A stretch of DNA of 64,000 nt from assembly GCA_002748735.1 (NCBI GenBank), contig PDTC01000010.1, positions 62,001 through 126,000 of the forward strand. The letters run 5' to 3'. The notes below the pieces were generated by a model, which ran no database searches, was not told where the DNA came from, and saw only the letters and a program-made list of their open reading frames with translations. Position numbers and translations under genes: made by a program. Shown piece by piece: positions 43,983-52,804 of the stretch (within the stretch, counting starts at the first letter, position 1; each line of letters starts with the position of its first letter). This stretch comes from Desulfobulbus propionicus (GTDB lineage Bacteria > Desulfobacterota > Desulfobulbia > Desulfobulbales > Desulfobulbaceae).

Positions 43983-45578
43983 ATGAACCAGACAATCGAA
44001 ATATACGACACAACCCTGCGAGATGGCACGCAGGCAGAAAACTTCAACCTTTCAGTGGACGATAAGATCAAGATCACCCAACAGCTTGATGATCTCGGTG
44101 TTGATTTTATCGAAGGAGGCTGGCCGGGATCCAACCCTTTATCGGTCGAATATTTCCTGCGGATGCGACGAATCAACCTGCAGCGAGCGAGCCTTGCCGC
44201 CTTTGGTTCCACACGCCATTTCCGAAATACAGCCGAAAGGGATACTAACCTCCAGGCTCTCCTCGATTCGGGTGCCCCGGTACTTACCATTTTTGGCAAG
44301 AGCTGGGATATCCATGTAACCGATTCACTGCGAATCGAACTTGACGACAATCTTGCCCTTATTGAAGAGTCACTGGCCTACCTTAGGCCCAACGTGGATC
44401 GTCTTATCTACGATGCTGAACATTTCTTTGACGGTTTCAAGCACAATCGCGATTATTGCCTGTCTACCCTGGTGGCGGCCATCAGCGGTGGTGCTGACAC
44501 CCTGGTTCTCTGCGACACTAATGGTGGTACCTTACCCCATGAAATAGGCCCTGTTGTCAGGCAGGTTCAGGAGCTGCTCAGCGAAAAGGGCGCAGCGGTG
44601 ACCCTGGGAATTCACACCCACAACGACACTGAGAACGCGGTTGCCAATGCCCTGCTGGCCGTGGAACTGGGCGTCCAGCACGTTCAGGGCACAATCAACG
44701 GCTTTGGCGAGCGGTGCGGCAATGCCAACCTGACCTCCATTCTGCCGGCACTGGTCTTCAAGATGCACCGCACCTGCAAGGCGGGTCCGCAGATTGAGCA
44801 TCTGTATTCGACCTCTCGCCTTATCAATGAACTGGCCAACCTGCCAAATAACCGTTACCAACCCTATGTGGGTGAATCTGCCTTTGCTCACAAGGGCGGC
44901 ATTCATGTAAGCGCTGTCCAGCGAAATCCAGTAACCTATGAACATATTCAGCCGGAAAAAGTGGGCAATGTCCGGCGTGTAGTCGTCTCAGACCAGGCCG
45001 GTCGCAGCAATATTCTGCACAAGGCACGCAAGTACGGTATTCAGTTGGAAGCTGATGATCCGATGATGTCTTCAATCATCAGCGAACTCAAGCATCTTGA
45101 AAACCAGGGGTACCAGTACGAGGCAGCTGAAGCAAGTTTCGAGCTGCTCATGCGCAGAGCCCTGGGACTCCAGCGCCGCTTTTTCACGCTGGCAGCCTTC
45201 AGGGTGATGAATCACAAGTATGATATCGACAAAGATCCGTTCACCGAAGCAACCATCAGGATTACGGTGGGTGGCAGGGAGGTACATACCGCTGCCATGG
45301 GAGACGGGCCAATTAACGCGCTGGACAAGGCCATGCGGGCTGCCTTGACACAGTTTTATCCTATTCTTGAAGAGATGGAGCTGGCTGATTACAAGGTACG
45401 GGTCCTTACCGGCGAACACGGGACCGGCGCCAAGGTCCGCGTACTGATAGAGAGCAAGGATGCCACTGATGCCTGGAGCACCGTGGGCGTGAGTTTCAAT
45501 ATAATTGAGGCCAGCTGGCAGGCCCTTGTTGACAGCTTTAACTTCAAACTGCTCAAAGAAGAAAAGGCACGGAGCTGA
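43983..45578 (+). CDS. cimA: (R)-citramalate synthase CimA
   Basis: Condenses acetyl-CoA and pyruvate to citramalate, an isoleucine route independent of threonine. The 531 residues comprise a DRE-TIM TIM barrel (YDTTLRDGTQAENF; HTHNDTENAVAN as the metal-binding HxH; GTINGFGERCGNANL), a linker, and a C-terminal regulatory domain of the LeuA type. The length, the early IEGGWPGSNPL motif and the AFAHKGGIHVSAV block fit the CimA subfamily better than 2-isopropylmalate synthase. It is the first of three plus-strand genes. Confidence 0.93.
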   Translation: MNQTIEIYDTTLRDGTQAENFNLSVDDKIKITQQLDDLGVDFIEGGWPGSNPLSVEYFLRMRRINLQRASLAAFGSTRHFRNTAERDTNLQALLDSGAPVLTIFGKSWDIHVTDSLRIELDDNLALIEESLAYLRPNVDRLIYDAEHFFDGFKHNRDYCLSTLVAAISGGADTLVLCDTNGGTLPHEIGPVVRQVQELLSEKGAAVTLGIHTHNDTENAVANALLAVELGVQHVQGTINGFGERCGNANLTSILPALVFKMHRTCKAGPQIEHLYSTSRLINELANLPNNRYQPYVGESAFAHKGGIHVSAVQRNPVTYEHIQPEKVGNVRRVVVSDQAGRSNILHKARKYGIQLEADDPMMSSIISELKHLENQGYQYEAAEASFELLMRRALGLQRRFFTLAAFRVMNHKYDIDKDPFTEATIRITVGGREVHTAAMGDGPINALDKAMRAALTQFYPILEEMELADYKVRVLTGEHGTGAKVRVLIESKDATDAWSTVGVSFNIIEASWQALVDSFNFKLLKEEKARS

Positions 45579-45615
45579 CCTTGTCTGTTTTTTTGATTGT
45601 TCACCGGGAGCTGTG

Positions 45616-46053
45616 ATGCAGTGGCTAAGGTTCACGTATGCTGATAAACAGCTTATCTGGTTGCTGGGAATTTTTTTGCTTCCTCTTTTTCCAGCTCTAC
45701 CTGGCAGTACAGGATTGCCCTGGTTCGAGACAGAGGACAACACAATACCTCTCCAGGAGATGCTGCTTAGTGAAAAAACTACACCTCAGCAGTCTGTACG
45801 CAGCATACATTCGGCTATCCATGACAACGCCAGGGTCGCCTTTCTCCTCAACAGGCCGGTCAATATTAATGCAGCAGATGAAGTAGCCCTTGCCATGCTT
45901 CCTGGGATAGGGAAAAAAACAGCATCGCTTATTGTTCAGGACAGGGAGCGGTCCGGCCCGTACCATACTGTAGATGATCTCCAGAGAATTCGCGGAATAG
46001 GTAAAAAGACAACCACGCGGCTTGCCCCTTATCTGCGGTGTGGCAACCCATGA
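45616..46053 (+). CDS. ComEA-like helix-hairpin-helix protein
   Basis: A 145-residue protein with an N-terminal membrane anchor (LIWLLGIFLLPLFPALPG), a linker and a C-terminal helix-hairpin-helix pair: NINAADEVALAMLPGIGKKTASLIV and TVDDLQRIRGIGKKTTTRL. This is the DNA-binding layout of ComEA. The position suggests an exported or membrane-tethered DNA binder, but natural competence in this organism is not shown. ATG 45616 follows GGGAG. Its stop overlaps the miaA start (ATGA). Confidence 0.8.
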   Translation: MQWLRFTYADKQLIWLLGIFLLPLFPALPGSTGLPWFETEDNTIPLQEMLLSEKTTPQQSVRSIHSAIHDNARVAFLLNRPVNINAADEVALAMLPGIGKKTASLIVQDRERSGPYHTVDDLQRIRGIGKKTTTRLAPYLRCGNP

Positions 46054-46985
46054 GCCGATGTATTCAATATCCGGTCATCACCTTGATCGGCCCGACCGGT
46101 ATTGGCAAGACAGCGTTGACCCTGGAGATCTGCAAAGAGTTTAACGGTGAGGTTATCTCCATGGACTCCATGCAGGTTTACCGGTTCATGGACATTGGCA
46201 CAGCCAAGCCCACTGTTGAGGAAAGGCAGCAAGTCCCCCATCATCTCATTGATATTGCAGATCCAGACGAACAGTACAATGCAGCACGCTTTGTCCATGA
46301 CTGCCTGGCAGCAATAGAAGCAGTGGGAAAAAGGGGAAAAATCAGCCTTGTTTCTGGTGGGACTGGAATGTATTTATCATCTCTTCTCAATGGATTATTC
46401 GATAATATTCAGGTATCACCTGAGATTCGAAGGCGGCTTGCACAGGAGATAGAGGCCAAGGGCAATAACGCTCTACACGCGCGCCTGCAAGCCATAGACC
46501 CGGTAACAGCACAACGGGTTCATGTCAATGACAGGCAGCGTATCCTGAGAGCCCTGGAAATCTACGAAACCACTGGGCAGCCATGGTCTGAAAAGCTGCA
46601 GCAGACCCAGCGCCCCTGTACGCTTCAACGACTGCTGCAACTGGGCCTGCACTGCGATCGGGAAGAAATGTACGAACGAATCAACCGACGAACAGGCCAG
46701 ATGATGAAGCAAGGCCTGCTGGAAGAGGTCAGGGCATTGATCAACCGTGGTTATGCCTGCTCGCTGCCGAGCATGGGCGCAATTGGCTATAGGCACATGT
46801 GTCAGGCGCTGCAGCAACACTGTTCACTCGCTGATGCTGTTGCTCTGTTGCAGCGCGACACCAGGCGCTATGGCAAACGCCAGATGACCTGGTTTCGCCA
46901 CCAGTTAAAAAAAACCTGCTGGACTCATCGCAGTGACAGGGATGGCGTCATGAAGAAGATAAATAATTTTTTAAAATCGAAATAA
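46050..46985 (+). CDS. miaA: tRNA dimethylallyltransferase MiaA
   Basis: Transfers the dimethylallyl group to A37 of tRNAs reading codons that start with U. The 311 residues show the P-loop GPTGIGKTALTLE, the DSMQVYRFMDIGTAKP block, VSGGTGMYLSSLL and the C-terminal zinc-less tail. ATG 46050 overlaps the previous stop by 4 bp. The next modification step on the same base is done by MiaB, encoded at 50613, so both steps lie within 6 kb. Confidence 0.95.
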   Translation: MSRCIQYPVITLIGPTGIGKTALTLEICKEFNGEVISMDSMQVYRFMDIGTAKPTVEERQQVPHHLIDIADPDEQYNAARFVHDCLAAIEAVGKRGKISLVSGGTGMYLSSLLNGLFDNIQVSPEIRRRLAQEIEAKGNNALHARLQAIDPVTAQRVHVNDRQRILRALEIYETTGQPWSEKLQQTQRPCTLQRLLQLGLHCDREEMYERINRRTGQMMKQGLLEEVRALINRGYACSLPSMGAIGYRHMCQALQQHCSLADAVALLQRDTRRYGKRQMTWFRHQLKKTCWTHRSDRDGVMKKINNFLKSK

Positions 46986-47025
46986 CAATAAGTTGAAAAA
47001 AATACCTCTATTTTACTTTATATAA

Positions 47026-48756
47026 ATGAAATACTGCCTTGTCCATAGCGCAACCCATGTAAACCTGGAGCTCAAGCAGGCACTGATCCGCAGCCTCCAC
47101 CTTCCTGCGCCATTGGCGCATATTCTTTGTCAGCGTGGATTTGAGTCAGTTGAACAGGTCAGAACCTTTTTGTTCCCGCAGTTAAGCGAACTGCCGTCTC
47201 CGTTTTTGCTCAGTGGTATGGATACGGCTGTTGCCCTCATCATTGATGCCTTTAAGAAAAAGGAAACTGTCTATGTGCATGGAGACTATGATGTTGACGG
47301 CATCAGCGCCACTGTTCTTCTCGTCCAGTTTTTCCAGACAATGGGAATGTCAGTAGAGTGGCACGTTCCCAATCGTCTCCAGGAAAAATATGGGCTCAGT
47401 CCGTTGTCCATTGAAAAACTCTGCCAGGGGAAACAGGGCCTGATTATCACTGTTGACTGTGGTATTTCCAACAATGACGCTGTTCAATTTGCAAGAAAAA
47501 AAGGACTCAAGGTCATCATCACAGATCATCATGAACCACCAGCCGAGCTCCCTGAGGCTGAGGCCATTGTCAACCCCAAAATCAGTCATTCACTTTTCCC
47601 GTACCGGTATTTATCTGGAGTGGGCGTTGCCTTTTTTCTGCTCATTGCGCTTCGCAGTAAACTTGTTCAGCATAAGTTTTGGGAAAGAGCTGCTGCCCCT
47701 AACTTGAAGCGATATCTCGACCTGGTCGCCCTGGGAACAATAGCCGATGTCATGCCATTGACCGAAGTCAACAGGACCCTGGTGCGCAATGGTCTGTCCG
47801 TGCTTGGTGAAAGGGTGAGGCCGGGAATACTGGCCTTATGCGAAAATGCCGGGCTATGGTCCTCGTTCATGTCAAGTGAGGATGTCTCCTACCGCTTGGC
47901 ACCTCGCCTTAATGCACCGGGCAGGATGGGGCAGCCTGAGTTGAGCGTTAAACTGCTGCTGGAGCGGTCCCTTGAAAAGGCCAGGGGGCTTGCCGCTGCA
48001 ATCGAAAAGGTAAACGAGCAGCGAAAAAAACTTGAAGCAAACGTTCTTCCAACTATATACCAACAATGTGAGGAACAGGTCCAGCAGGGAAACAGGCTGT
48101 TAATGGTCTACTCTGGGGAGTGTCATCCAGGCATTATCGGCATTGCTGCTTCCAGGGTCGTTGATGTATATGCAAGACCAGTGGTTATTCTTACCGACGA
48201 TTCCACCTGCAGAGAGGGGCAGATTCTCAAAGGCTCAGGTCGCTCCTTAAACGGCATTAACCTGCATCAGCTGCTCTGCGCTGTGCCTGAAGATCTCATC
48301 CTTCAGCATGGGGGACACGCCATGGCAGTCGGTCTCACGGTAAACCATGAAAATCTCGCTAAACTCAATAAAATACTTAATGATATTATCAAAGAACATG
48401 AAAGTGAAGATTCGCAAAAAACAGTGCGCATAGATTATCAGATCAACAACGAAGAGCTTTCATGCGACGATCTTGTCGGAGCGCTGCAGTATATGCAGCC
48501 ATTTGGCGAAGGAAATCCAGAACCGGTCTTTATGCTTAAACAGGAGCAGCTCCTCAATGGCAAGGCCATTAAGCGTCACCTGAAGTTTCAGGTGCAGCAT
48601 AAAAAACGCCACATCAATGGGATAGGGTTTGGTATGAGTCAGCGGCTCGATATCCTGAGCACTCCTGTGGACCTGATTTTTAAGCTCAGGCGGACCTCTT
48701 TCAGGGGCGTGGAGAGGGACGAGGTGCAGGCGCTGCATATTCAGGAGTCAGCCTGA
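47026..48756 (+). CDS. recJ: single-stranded-DNA-specific 5'-3' exonuclease RecJ
   Basis: A 576-residue DHH-family nuclease used in mismatch and recombination repair. Metal motifs are VHGDYDVDGISATVLL (motif I), VDCGIS, and TDHHEPP (motif III, DHH). The DHHA1 region contains SGRSLNGINLHQLL-like GSGRSLNGINL and QHGGHAMAVGLTV. An OB-type region follows near the C-terminus. The length matches the family. No clear ribosome-binding site precedes the ATG; a TTGAAA/TATATA pair lies just upstream. Confidence 0.94.
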   Translation: MKYCLVHSATHVNLELKQALIRSLHLPAPLAHILCQRGFESVEQVRTFLFPQLSELPSPFLLSGMDTAVALIIDAFKKKETVYVHGDYDVDGISATVLLVQFFQTMGMSVEWHVPNRLQEKYGLSPLSIEKLCQGKQGLIITVDCGISNNDAVQFARKKGLKVIITDHHEPPAELPEAEAIVNPKISHSLFPYRYLSGVGVAFFLLIALRSKLVQHKFWERAAAPNLKRYLDLVALGTIADVMPLTEVNRTLVRNGLSVLGERVRPGILALCENAGLWSSFMSSEDVSYRLAPRLNAPGRMGQPELSVKLLLERSLEKARGLAAAIEKVNEQRKKLEANVLPTIYQQCEEQVQQGNRLLMVYSGECHPGIIGIAASRVVDVYARPVVILTDDSTCREGQILKGSGRSLNGINLHQLLCAVPEDLILQHGGHAMAVGLTVNHENLAKLNKILNDIIKEHESEDSQKTVRIDYQINNEELSCDDLVGALQYMQPFGEGNPEPVFMLKQEQLLNGKAIKRHLKFQVQHKKRHINGIGFGMSQRLDILSTPVDLIFKLRRTSFRGVERDEVQALHIQESA

Positions 48757-48777
48757 GTCAGTTGGGGTTAAATTTAA

Positions 48778-48793
48778 CATAATATATATTATG
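48778..48793. promoter_or_regulatory. perfect AT-rich palindrome upstream of purB
   Basis: CATAATATATATTATG is a perfect 16-bp palindrome in the recJ-purB gap, 22 bases after recJ and 123 bases before purB. It may be a regulator site or a simple AT repeat; no protein can be assigned. Confidence 0.4.
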
Positions 48794-48915
48794 CGACATA
48801 GTGTTTATCTTGTGTCTTGCTTGGCCAGTAGTTGCTCCCAGACATTGATTGTGAAGAATATCAGTATTACAGGCTGTTATTTTGTTAGTTTAAATAATTT
48901 CTAAGAGGAGTTGTC

Positions 48916-50358
48916 ATGCAGCAGGATGTCTACCAGGAGCCCCTGGTTTCCAGGTACACGAGCCGCGCCATGCAGGAGCTGTTTTCCGAGCGAACCAAGT
49001 TTACCCTGTGGCGACAGTGCTGGATTGCCCTTGCCGAGGCACAGCATGAACTTGGCCTAACGGTTGTGACAGCGGCAATGATTGACGAGCTTAAGGCCCA
49101 TCAGCATACAATCAACTTTGACCTTGCCGCTGCAAAAGAACAGGAAATTCGTCACGATGTCATGGCGCACGTCTATGCTTACGGGGTTCAGTGCCCTCTT
49201 GCCGAGCCAATCATCCATCTAGGTGCAACATCGCAGTTTGTTGTCTGTAACACTGACCTGCTTGTGCAGCGACACGCACTTGCCCTGATAAAGGCCTCAA
49301 TTATCAATGTGTTGCATAATCTGGCCAAGTTTAGCCGCCAGTATAAGGCCCTGGCAACGCTTGGCTTCACTCACTATCAGCCAGCCCAGCCAACCACGGT
49401 GGGAAAACGTGGCACCCTGTATATGCAGGACCTTCTTCTTGATCTAACCTACCTGGAACACCTTGAAAAAGATCTCAAAGCGCGCGGTGCTAAAGGCACG
49501 GTTGGTACCCAGGCCACGTTTTTGGAACTCTTTGACGGCGACCATGAAAAAGTTAAGAAGCTGGATAAGATTGTCGCTAAAAAGCTAGGTTTTTCTGATG
49601 TTTTTCCCGTAACTGGGCAAACCTACCCGCGCAAGCTTGACATGAAGACAAGCGAAACCCTTGCCGGAATCGGGGCCTCAGCGCATAAGTTTGCTGTGGA
49701 TATGCGGCTCCTTGCCAACCTCAAGGTTCTGGAAGAACCTTTTGCCGCAAAGCAGGTTGGAAGTTCAGCCATGGCCTACAAGCGCAACCCCATGCGCTCT
49801 GAGCGAATGACTGGGCTGAGCCGCAAGCTCATGGGCTTGCCGGCAAATTTTGCTGCAACTGCGGCGCATCAATGGTTTGAGCGTACCCTTGACGATTCTG
49901 CAATTCGGCGCATGGATATTGCCCAGGCCTTTCTTTTGGCCGATGCAGTCTTAAGAATTTACCTTAATATCACTTCAAACATAGTTGTTTATCCTAAGCA
50001 AATAGAAAAGCATCTTCGCGAAGAGCTACCTTTTATGGCAACAGAAAAGATTCTCATGGCCTGTGTGGAAAAGGGAGAAAGCAGGCAGCACATCCATGAG
50101 GTCATCCGCGAACACGCAGTTGCTGCAGGTGCAGCGGTTAAAATGGAAGGCCGCGACAATGACCTGCTCCATCGTCTTGGTGACGATGAGCGTATCCCCT
50201 TTACGACCGCCCAGCTCGAAAAACTGCTGACCGACTATCAGGGATTCACGGGCAGGGCTGAACAGCAGACCGAGGAATTTTTGCAGCAGGAGGTTGAGCC
50301 TGTCCTGCAAAAATACGCAGATCTAGTGGGAACCAGTGATGCACGCCTGAACGTATGA
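48916..50358 (+). CDS. purB: adenylosuccinate lyase
   Basis: Splits SAICAR and adenylosuccinate in purine synthesis, releasing fumarate. The 480 residues are helical throughout. The fumarase/ASL signature is present as SSAMAYKRNPMRSER, along with THYQPAQPTTVGKRG and HLGATSQFV. The length fits the longer purB type. AAGAGGAG precedes the ATG. The stop overlaps the DUF4911 start (ATGA). Confidence 0.95.
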   Translation: MQQDVYQEPLVSRYTSRAMQELFSERTKFTLWRQCWIALAEAQHELGLTVVTAAMIDELKAHQHTINFDLAAAKEQEIRHDVMAHVYAYGVQCPLAEPIIHLGATSQFVVCNTDLLVQRHALALIKASIINVLHNLAKFSRQYKALATLGFTHYQPAQPTTVGKRGTLYMQDLLLDLTYLEHLEKDLKARGAKGTVGTQATFLELFDGDHEKVKKLDKIVAKKLGFSDVFPVTGQTYPRKLDMKTSETLAGIGASAHKFAVDMRLLANLKVLEEPFAAKQVGSSAMAYKRNPMRSERMTGLSRKLMGLPANFAATAAHQWFERTLDDSAIRRMDIAQAFLLADAVLRIYLNITSNIVVYPKQIEKHLREELPFMATEKILMACVEKGESRQHIHEVIREHAVAAGAAVKMEGRDNDLLHRLGDDERIPFTTAQLEKLLTDYQGFTGRAEQQTEEFLQQEVEPVLQKYADLVGTSDARLNV

Positions 50359-50585
50359 ACGGATTTGAACGATTTTTTTCCCTTCCTCCGGATCGAATAG
50401 GATATACCAAGCATATCCTGGAGGGGTATGATAATCTTGCGGTGCTTTCCACTGTTTCTGCACAAGAAGGAATTGTTCGAGTCTGGGGGAGTGACCAGAA
50501 AAATTACGAGGATGTTGTACAGATAATGACAGAGCTGGGAGCTCAGCCGCTGGCAGCACCTGTATACCAATCTGCAAAGGCGTAA
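50355..50585 (+). CDS. DUF4911 domain protein
   Basis: A 76-residue protein overlapping purB by 4 bp. The pattern DRIGYTKHILEGYDNLAVLSTVSAQEGIVRVWG followed by a short helical end matches DUF4911, a small, mainly Desulfobacterota/Firmicutes domain of unknown function. It sits between purB and miaB as the middle of a tight three-gene run, so it is probably cotranscribed with both. Confidence 0.75.
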   Translation: MNGFERFFSLPPDRIGYTKHILEGYDNLAVLSTVSAQEGIVRVWGSDQKNYEDVVQIMTELGAQPLAAPVYQSAKA

Positions 50586-50612
50586 CTGCGATTTTTTTCT
50601 ACCTGTGACACC

Positions 50613-51977
50613 ATGCAAAAGTCTGTGTACATGAAAACGTTTGGCTGCCAGATGAACCTCAGGGATTCCGAAATTATGCGGCAAATGCTGGCAGGAATAG
50701 GCTATGCTACCCAGGCAGCAACACCTGAGCATGCTGACCTGGTTGTGATTAACACCTGCAGTGTCAGGGCAAAGGCAGAACAGAAGGTGTACAGTCTTCT
50801 TGGTCAGTTAAAAGGAAATGCCACAGATAGTGCCAAGCAGATAGTGGCGGTAACCGGCTGTGTTGCCCAGCAGGAAGGCAGTACCCTTTTCCAGCGTATG
50901 CCCCATGTCAACATTGTTCTGGGGACCCAGCAGATCTACCGGCTGGCTGACCTTGTTCTTGCCGCTGAGCAGGAGTCGAGCAGTCATACCCTTGCAACAG
51001 GGCTATCCTCTTCCTTTGTAATTCCCGCCTTCCATAAACTCCCCTTCCCTGCTGTCAGTCAGCAGATTACTGACGAGGAACCTCGCCACAAGCGCTTCGT
51101 CAACATCATGCAGGGGTGTAACAATTTCTGTGCCTATTGCGTGGTACCATACACCAGGGGTAGAGAAATAAGTCGCCCTCTCGGTCATATACTTGACGAA
51201 GCTCAAGCACTGGTTGAAAGTGGAGTAAAAGAGATAACCCTGCTTGGACAAAATGTTAACTCCTACGGTCAGACCAACAGGGTGGCGGACACCCCGGTCA
51301 CGTTCAGCGATCTTCTTCGCCAGGTAGCCCGGATTTCCGGGCTGCAGCGACTCCGTTTTACCACCTCGCACCCCAAGGACCTGTCACCAGAGTTGATCGG
51401 TTGTTTTGATGAGCTCGACATCCTCTGTCCGCAGTTTCACCTGCCTGTTCAGTCTGGTTCAAACGCGGTGCTCAGGAGAATGAACCGCGGCTATACCAGA
51501 GAAGAGTACCTGAGCAAAGTGGAACAGCTCCTGGAAAGACGCCCGGAAATGGCGATTGCCACAGATATTATTATAGGCTTTCCCGGAGAGACAGAAGAGG
51601 ATTTTAGCCTGACCCTGGATCTGCTCCGGCAGGTTCGCTACCACAGCTCATTTTTTTTCAAGTACTCTGACCGCCCTCATACGCCAGCAGCCACATTTCC
51701 AGACAAGGTTGAGCCTGCAGTGGCGTCACGCAGATTTCAGGAATTTCAGGAGCTCCAGGATCACATCAGTCTGGAGCGTAACCAGGAATACCTTGGCAAG
51801 ACCGTCGAGGTCCTTATTGACCAGATTAACCGTAAAGCCAGTACTGCAAATGGCCGTACCCCGACAAACCATATTGTCCATTTCCCGCCGGAGCCGCAGC
51901 ACAACCAGGGCGACCTTGTCCAGGTTCGTATAACAGGGGCTGGCAGGCACTCTCTCAAAGGAGAAACACTGCCCTGA
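50613..51977 (+). CDS. miaB: tRNA-2-methylthio-N6-dimethylallyladenosine synthase MiaB
   Basis: A radical SAM methylthiotransferase that adds the 2-methylthio group to i6A37 made by MiaA. The 454 residues have an N-terminal MTTase domain with cluster cysteines in KTFGCQMNLRDSEIM, NTCSVRAKAE and VTGCVAQQ, a radical SAM domain with GCNNFCAYCVVPYTRG, and a C-terminal TRAM domain. It follows the DUF4911 gene by 27 bases. Confidence 0.96.
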   Translation: MQKSVYMKTFGCQMNLRDSEIMRQMLAGIGYATQAATPEHADLVVINTCSVRAKAEQKVYSLLGQLKGNATDSAKQIVAVTGCVAQQEGSTLFQRMPHVNIVLGTQQIYRLADLVLAAEQESSSHTLATGLSSSFVIPAFHKLPFPAVSQQITDEEPRHKRFVNIMQGCNNFCAYCVVPYTRGREISRPLGHILDEAQALVESGVKEITLLGQNVNSYGQTNRVADTPVTFSDLLRQVARISGLQRLRFTTSHPKDLSPELIGCFDELDILCPQFHLPVQSGSNAVLRRMNRGYTREEYLSKVEQLLERRPEMAIATDIIIGFPGETEEDFSLTLDLLRQVRYHSSFFFKYSDRPHTPAATFPDKVEPAVASRRFQEFQELQDHISLERNQEYLGKTVEVLIDQINRKASTANGRTPTNHIVHFPPEPQHNQGDLVQVRITGAGRHSLKGETLP

Positions 51978-52032
51978 TATTTTTTTTATATATTACATTA
52001 ACTTTACCCCAATATCCTTCTGCTATAGCGAC

Positions 52033-52677
52033 ATGATAGACCTTCACACACATACACTTTTCAGTGATGGCGCCTTGATCCCCAGTGAACATGTCCGCCG
52101 GGTCGAACACATGGGATACCGCGCCATTGCCATAACCGATCATGCCGATGCCTCCAATCTCGAGCATCTCCTGACAAACACGGTCCGCGTTGCAGCCGAG
52201 TTGAACCAGGTTAACCGCACCAGGCTCATCGTTGGCGTTGAGCTCACCCATGTCCCCCCTTCACAGATACACGCGTTAGCGCGCCAGGCTCGAGCGTTGG
52301 GAGCTGAAATCGTTGTCGTCCATGGCGAGACACCTGTGGAGCCGGTGTTACCCGGTACCAATCGAGCTGCCCTTGAAGCAGGCGTTGATATTCTCGCCCA
52401 TCCTGGTTTTCTTAGCGAAGAGGAGGCGCGCCTGGCAAAGGCCAATCAGGTGGCACTAGAGCTGACCGCCCGCGGTGGCCATAGCCTGACTAACGGTCAT
52501 GTGGCCAGGGTAGCCGAGCTGGCAGGGGCGACACTCGTGGTCAATGCTGACGCCCATGGCCCCGGTGATTTTCTTACAGCAGAGATGGCACAAAAGGTGG
52601 CGCTGGGGGCAGGCTTGTCCCAGGAACGCTATCTGCGCCTGCGCCAGGACATGGCTGCACTTGCAGGCCTTGGGTAG
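52033..52677 (+). CDS. PHP-domain histidinol-phosphatase-like hydrolase
   Basis: A 214-residue PHP-fold metal-dependent phosphoesterase. The metal ligands are visible as DLHTHTLFSDG, ITDHAD, VHGE, LAHPGF and NADAHGPGDF. It lacks extra domains. Relatives hydrolyse histidinol phosphate or other small phosphoesters, so the substrate is open. It lies after miaB and before the caspase gene; a GGGACACC/GGGGTGCCC hairpin follows its stop. Confidence 0.82.
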   Translation: MIDLHTHTLFSDGALIPSEHVRRVEHMGYRAIAITDHADASNLEHLLTNTVRVAAELNQVNRTRLIVGVELTHVPPSQIHALARQARALGAEIVVVHGETPVEPVLPGTNRAALEAGVDILAHPGFLSEEEARLAKANQVALELTARGGHSLTNGHVARVAELAGATLVVNADAHGPGDFLTAEMAQKVALGAGLSQERYLRLRQDMAALAGLG

Positions 52678-52804
52678 GGACACCGCTGTTTTTGGGGTGC
52701 CCTACTCCACTTTTCTTCTTGCCGAGTAGCCCCCATTGTTCTGCCAAAAAATAGCAAAGATGACCTTTTTGCCACAGCAGCTGACGCGTTTTTCTTAGGA
52801 GATC

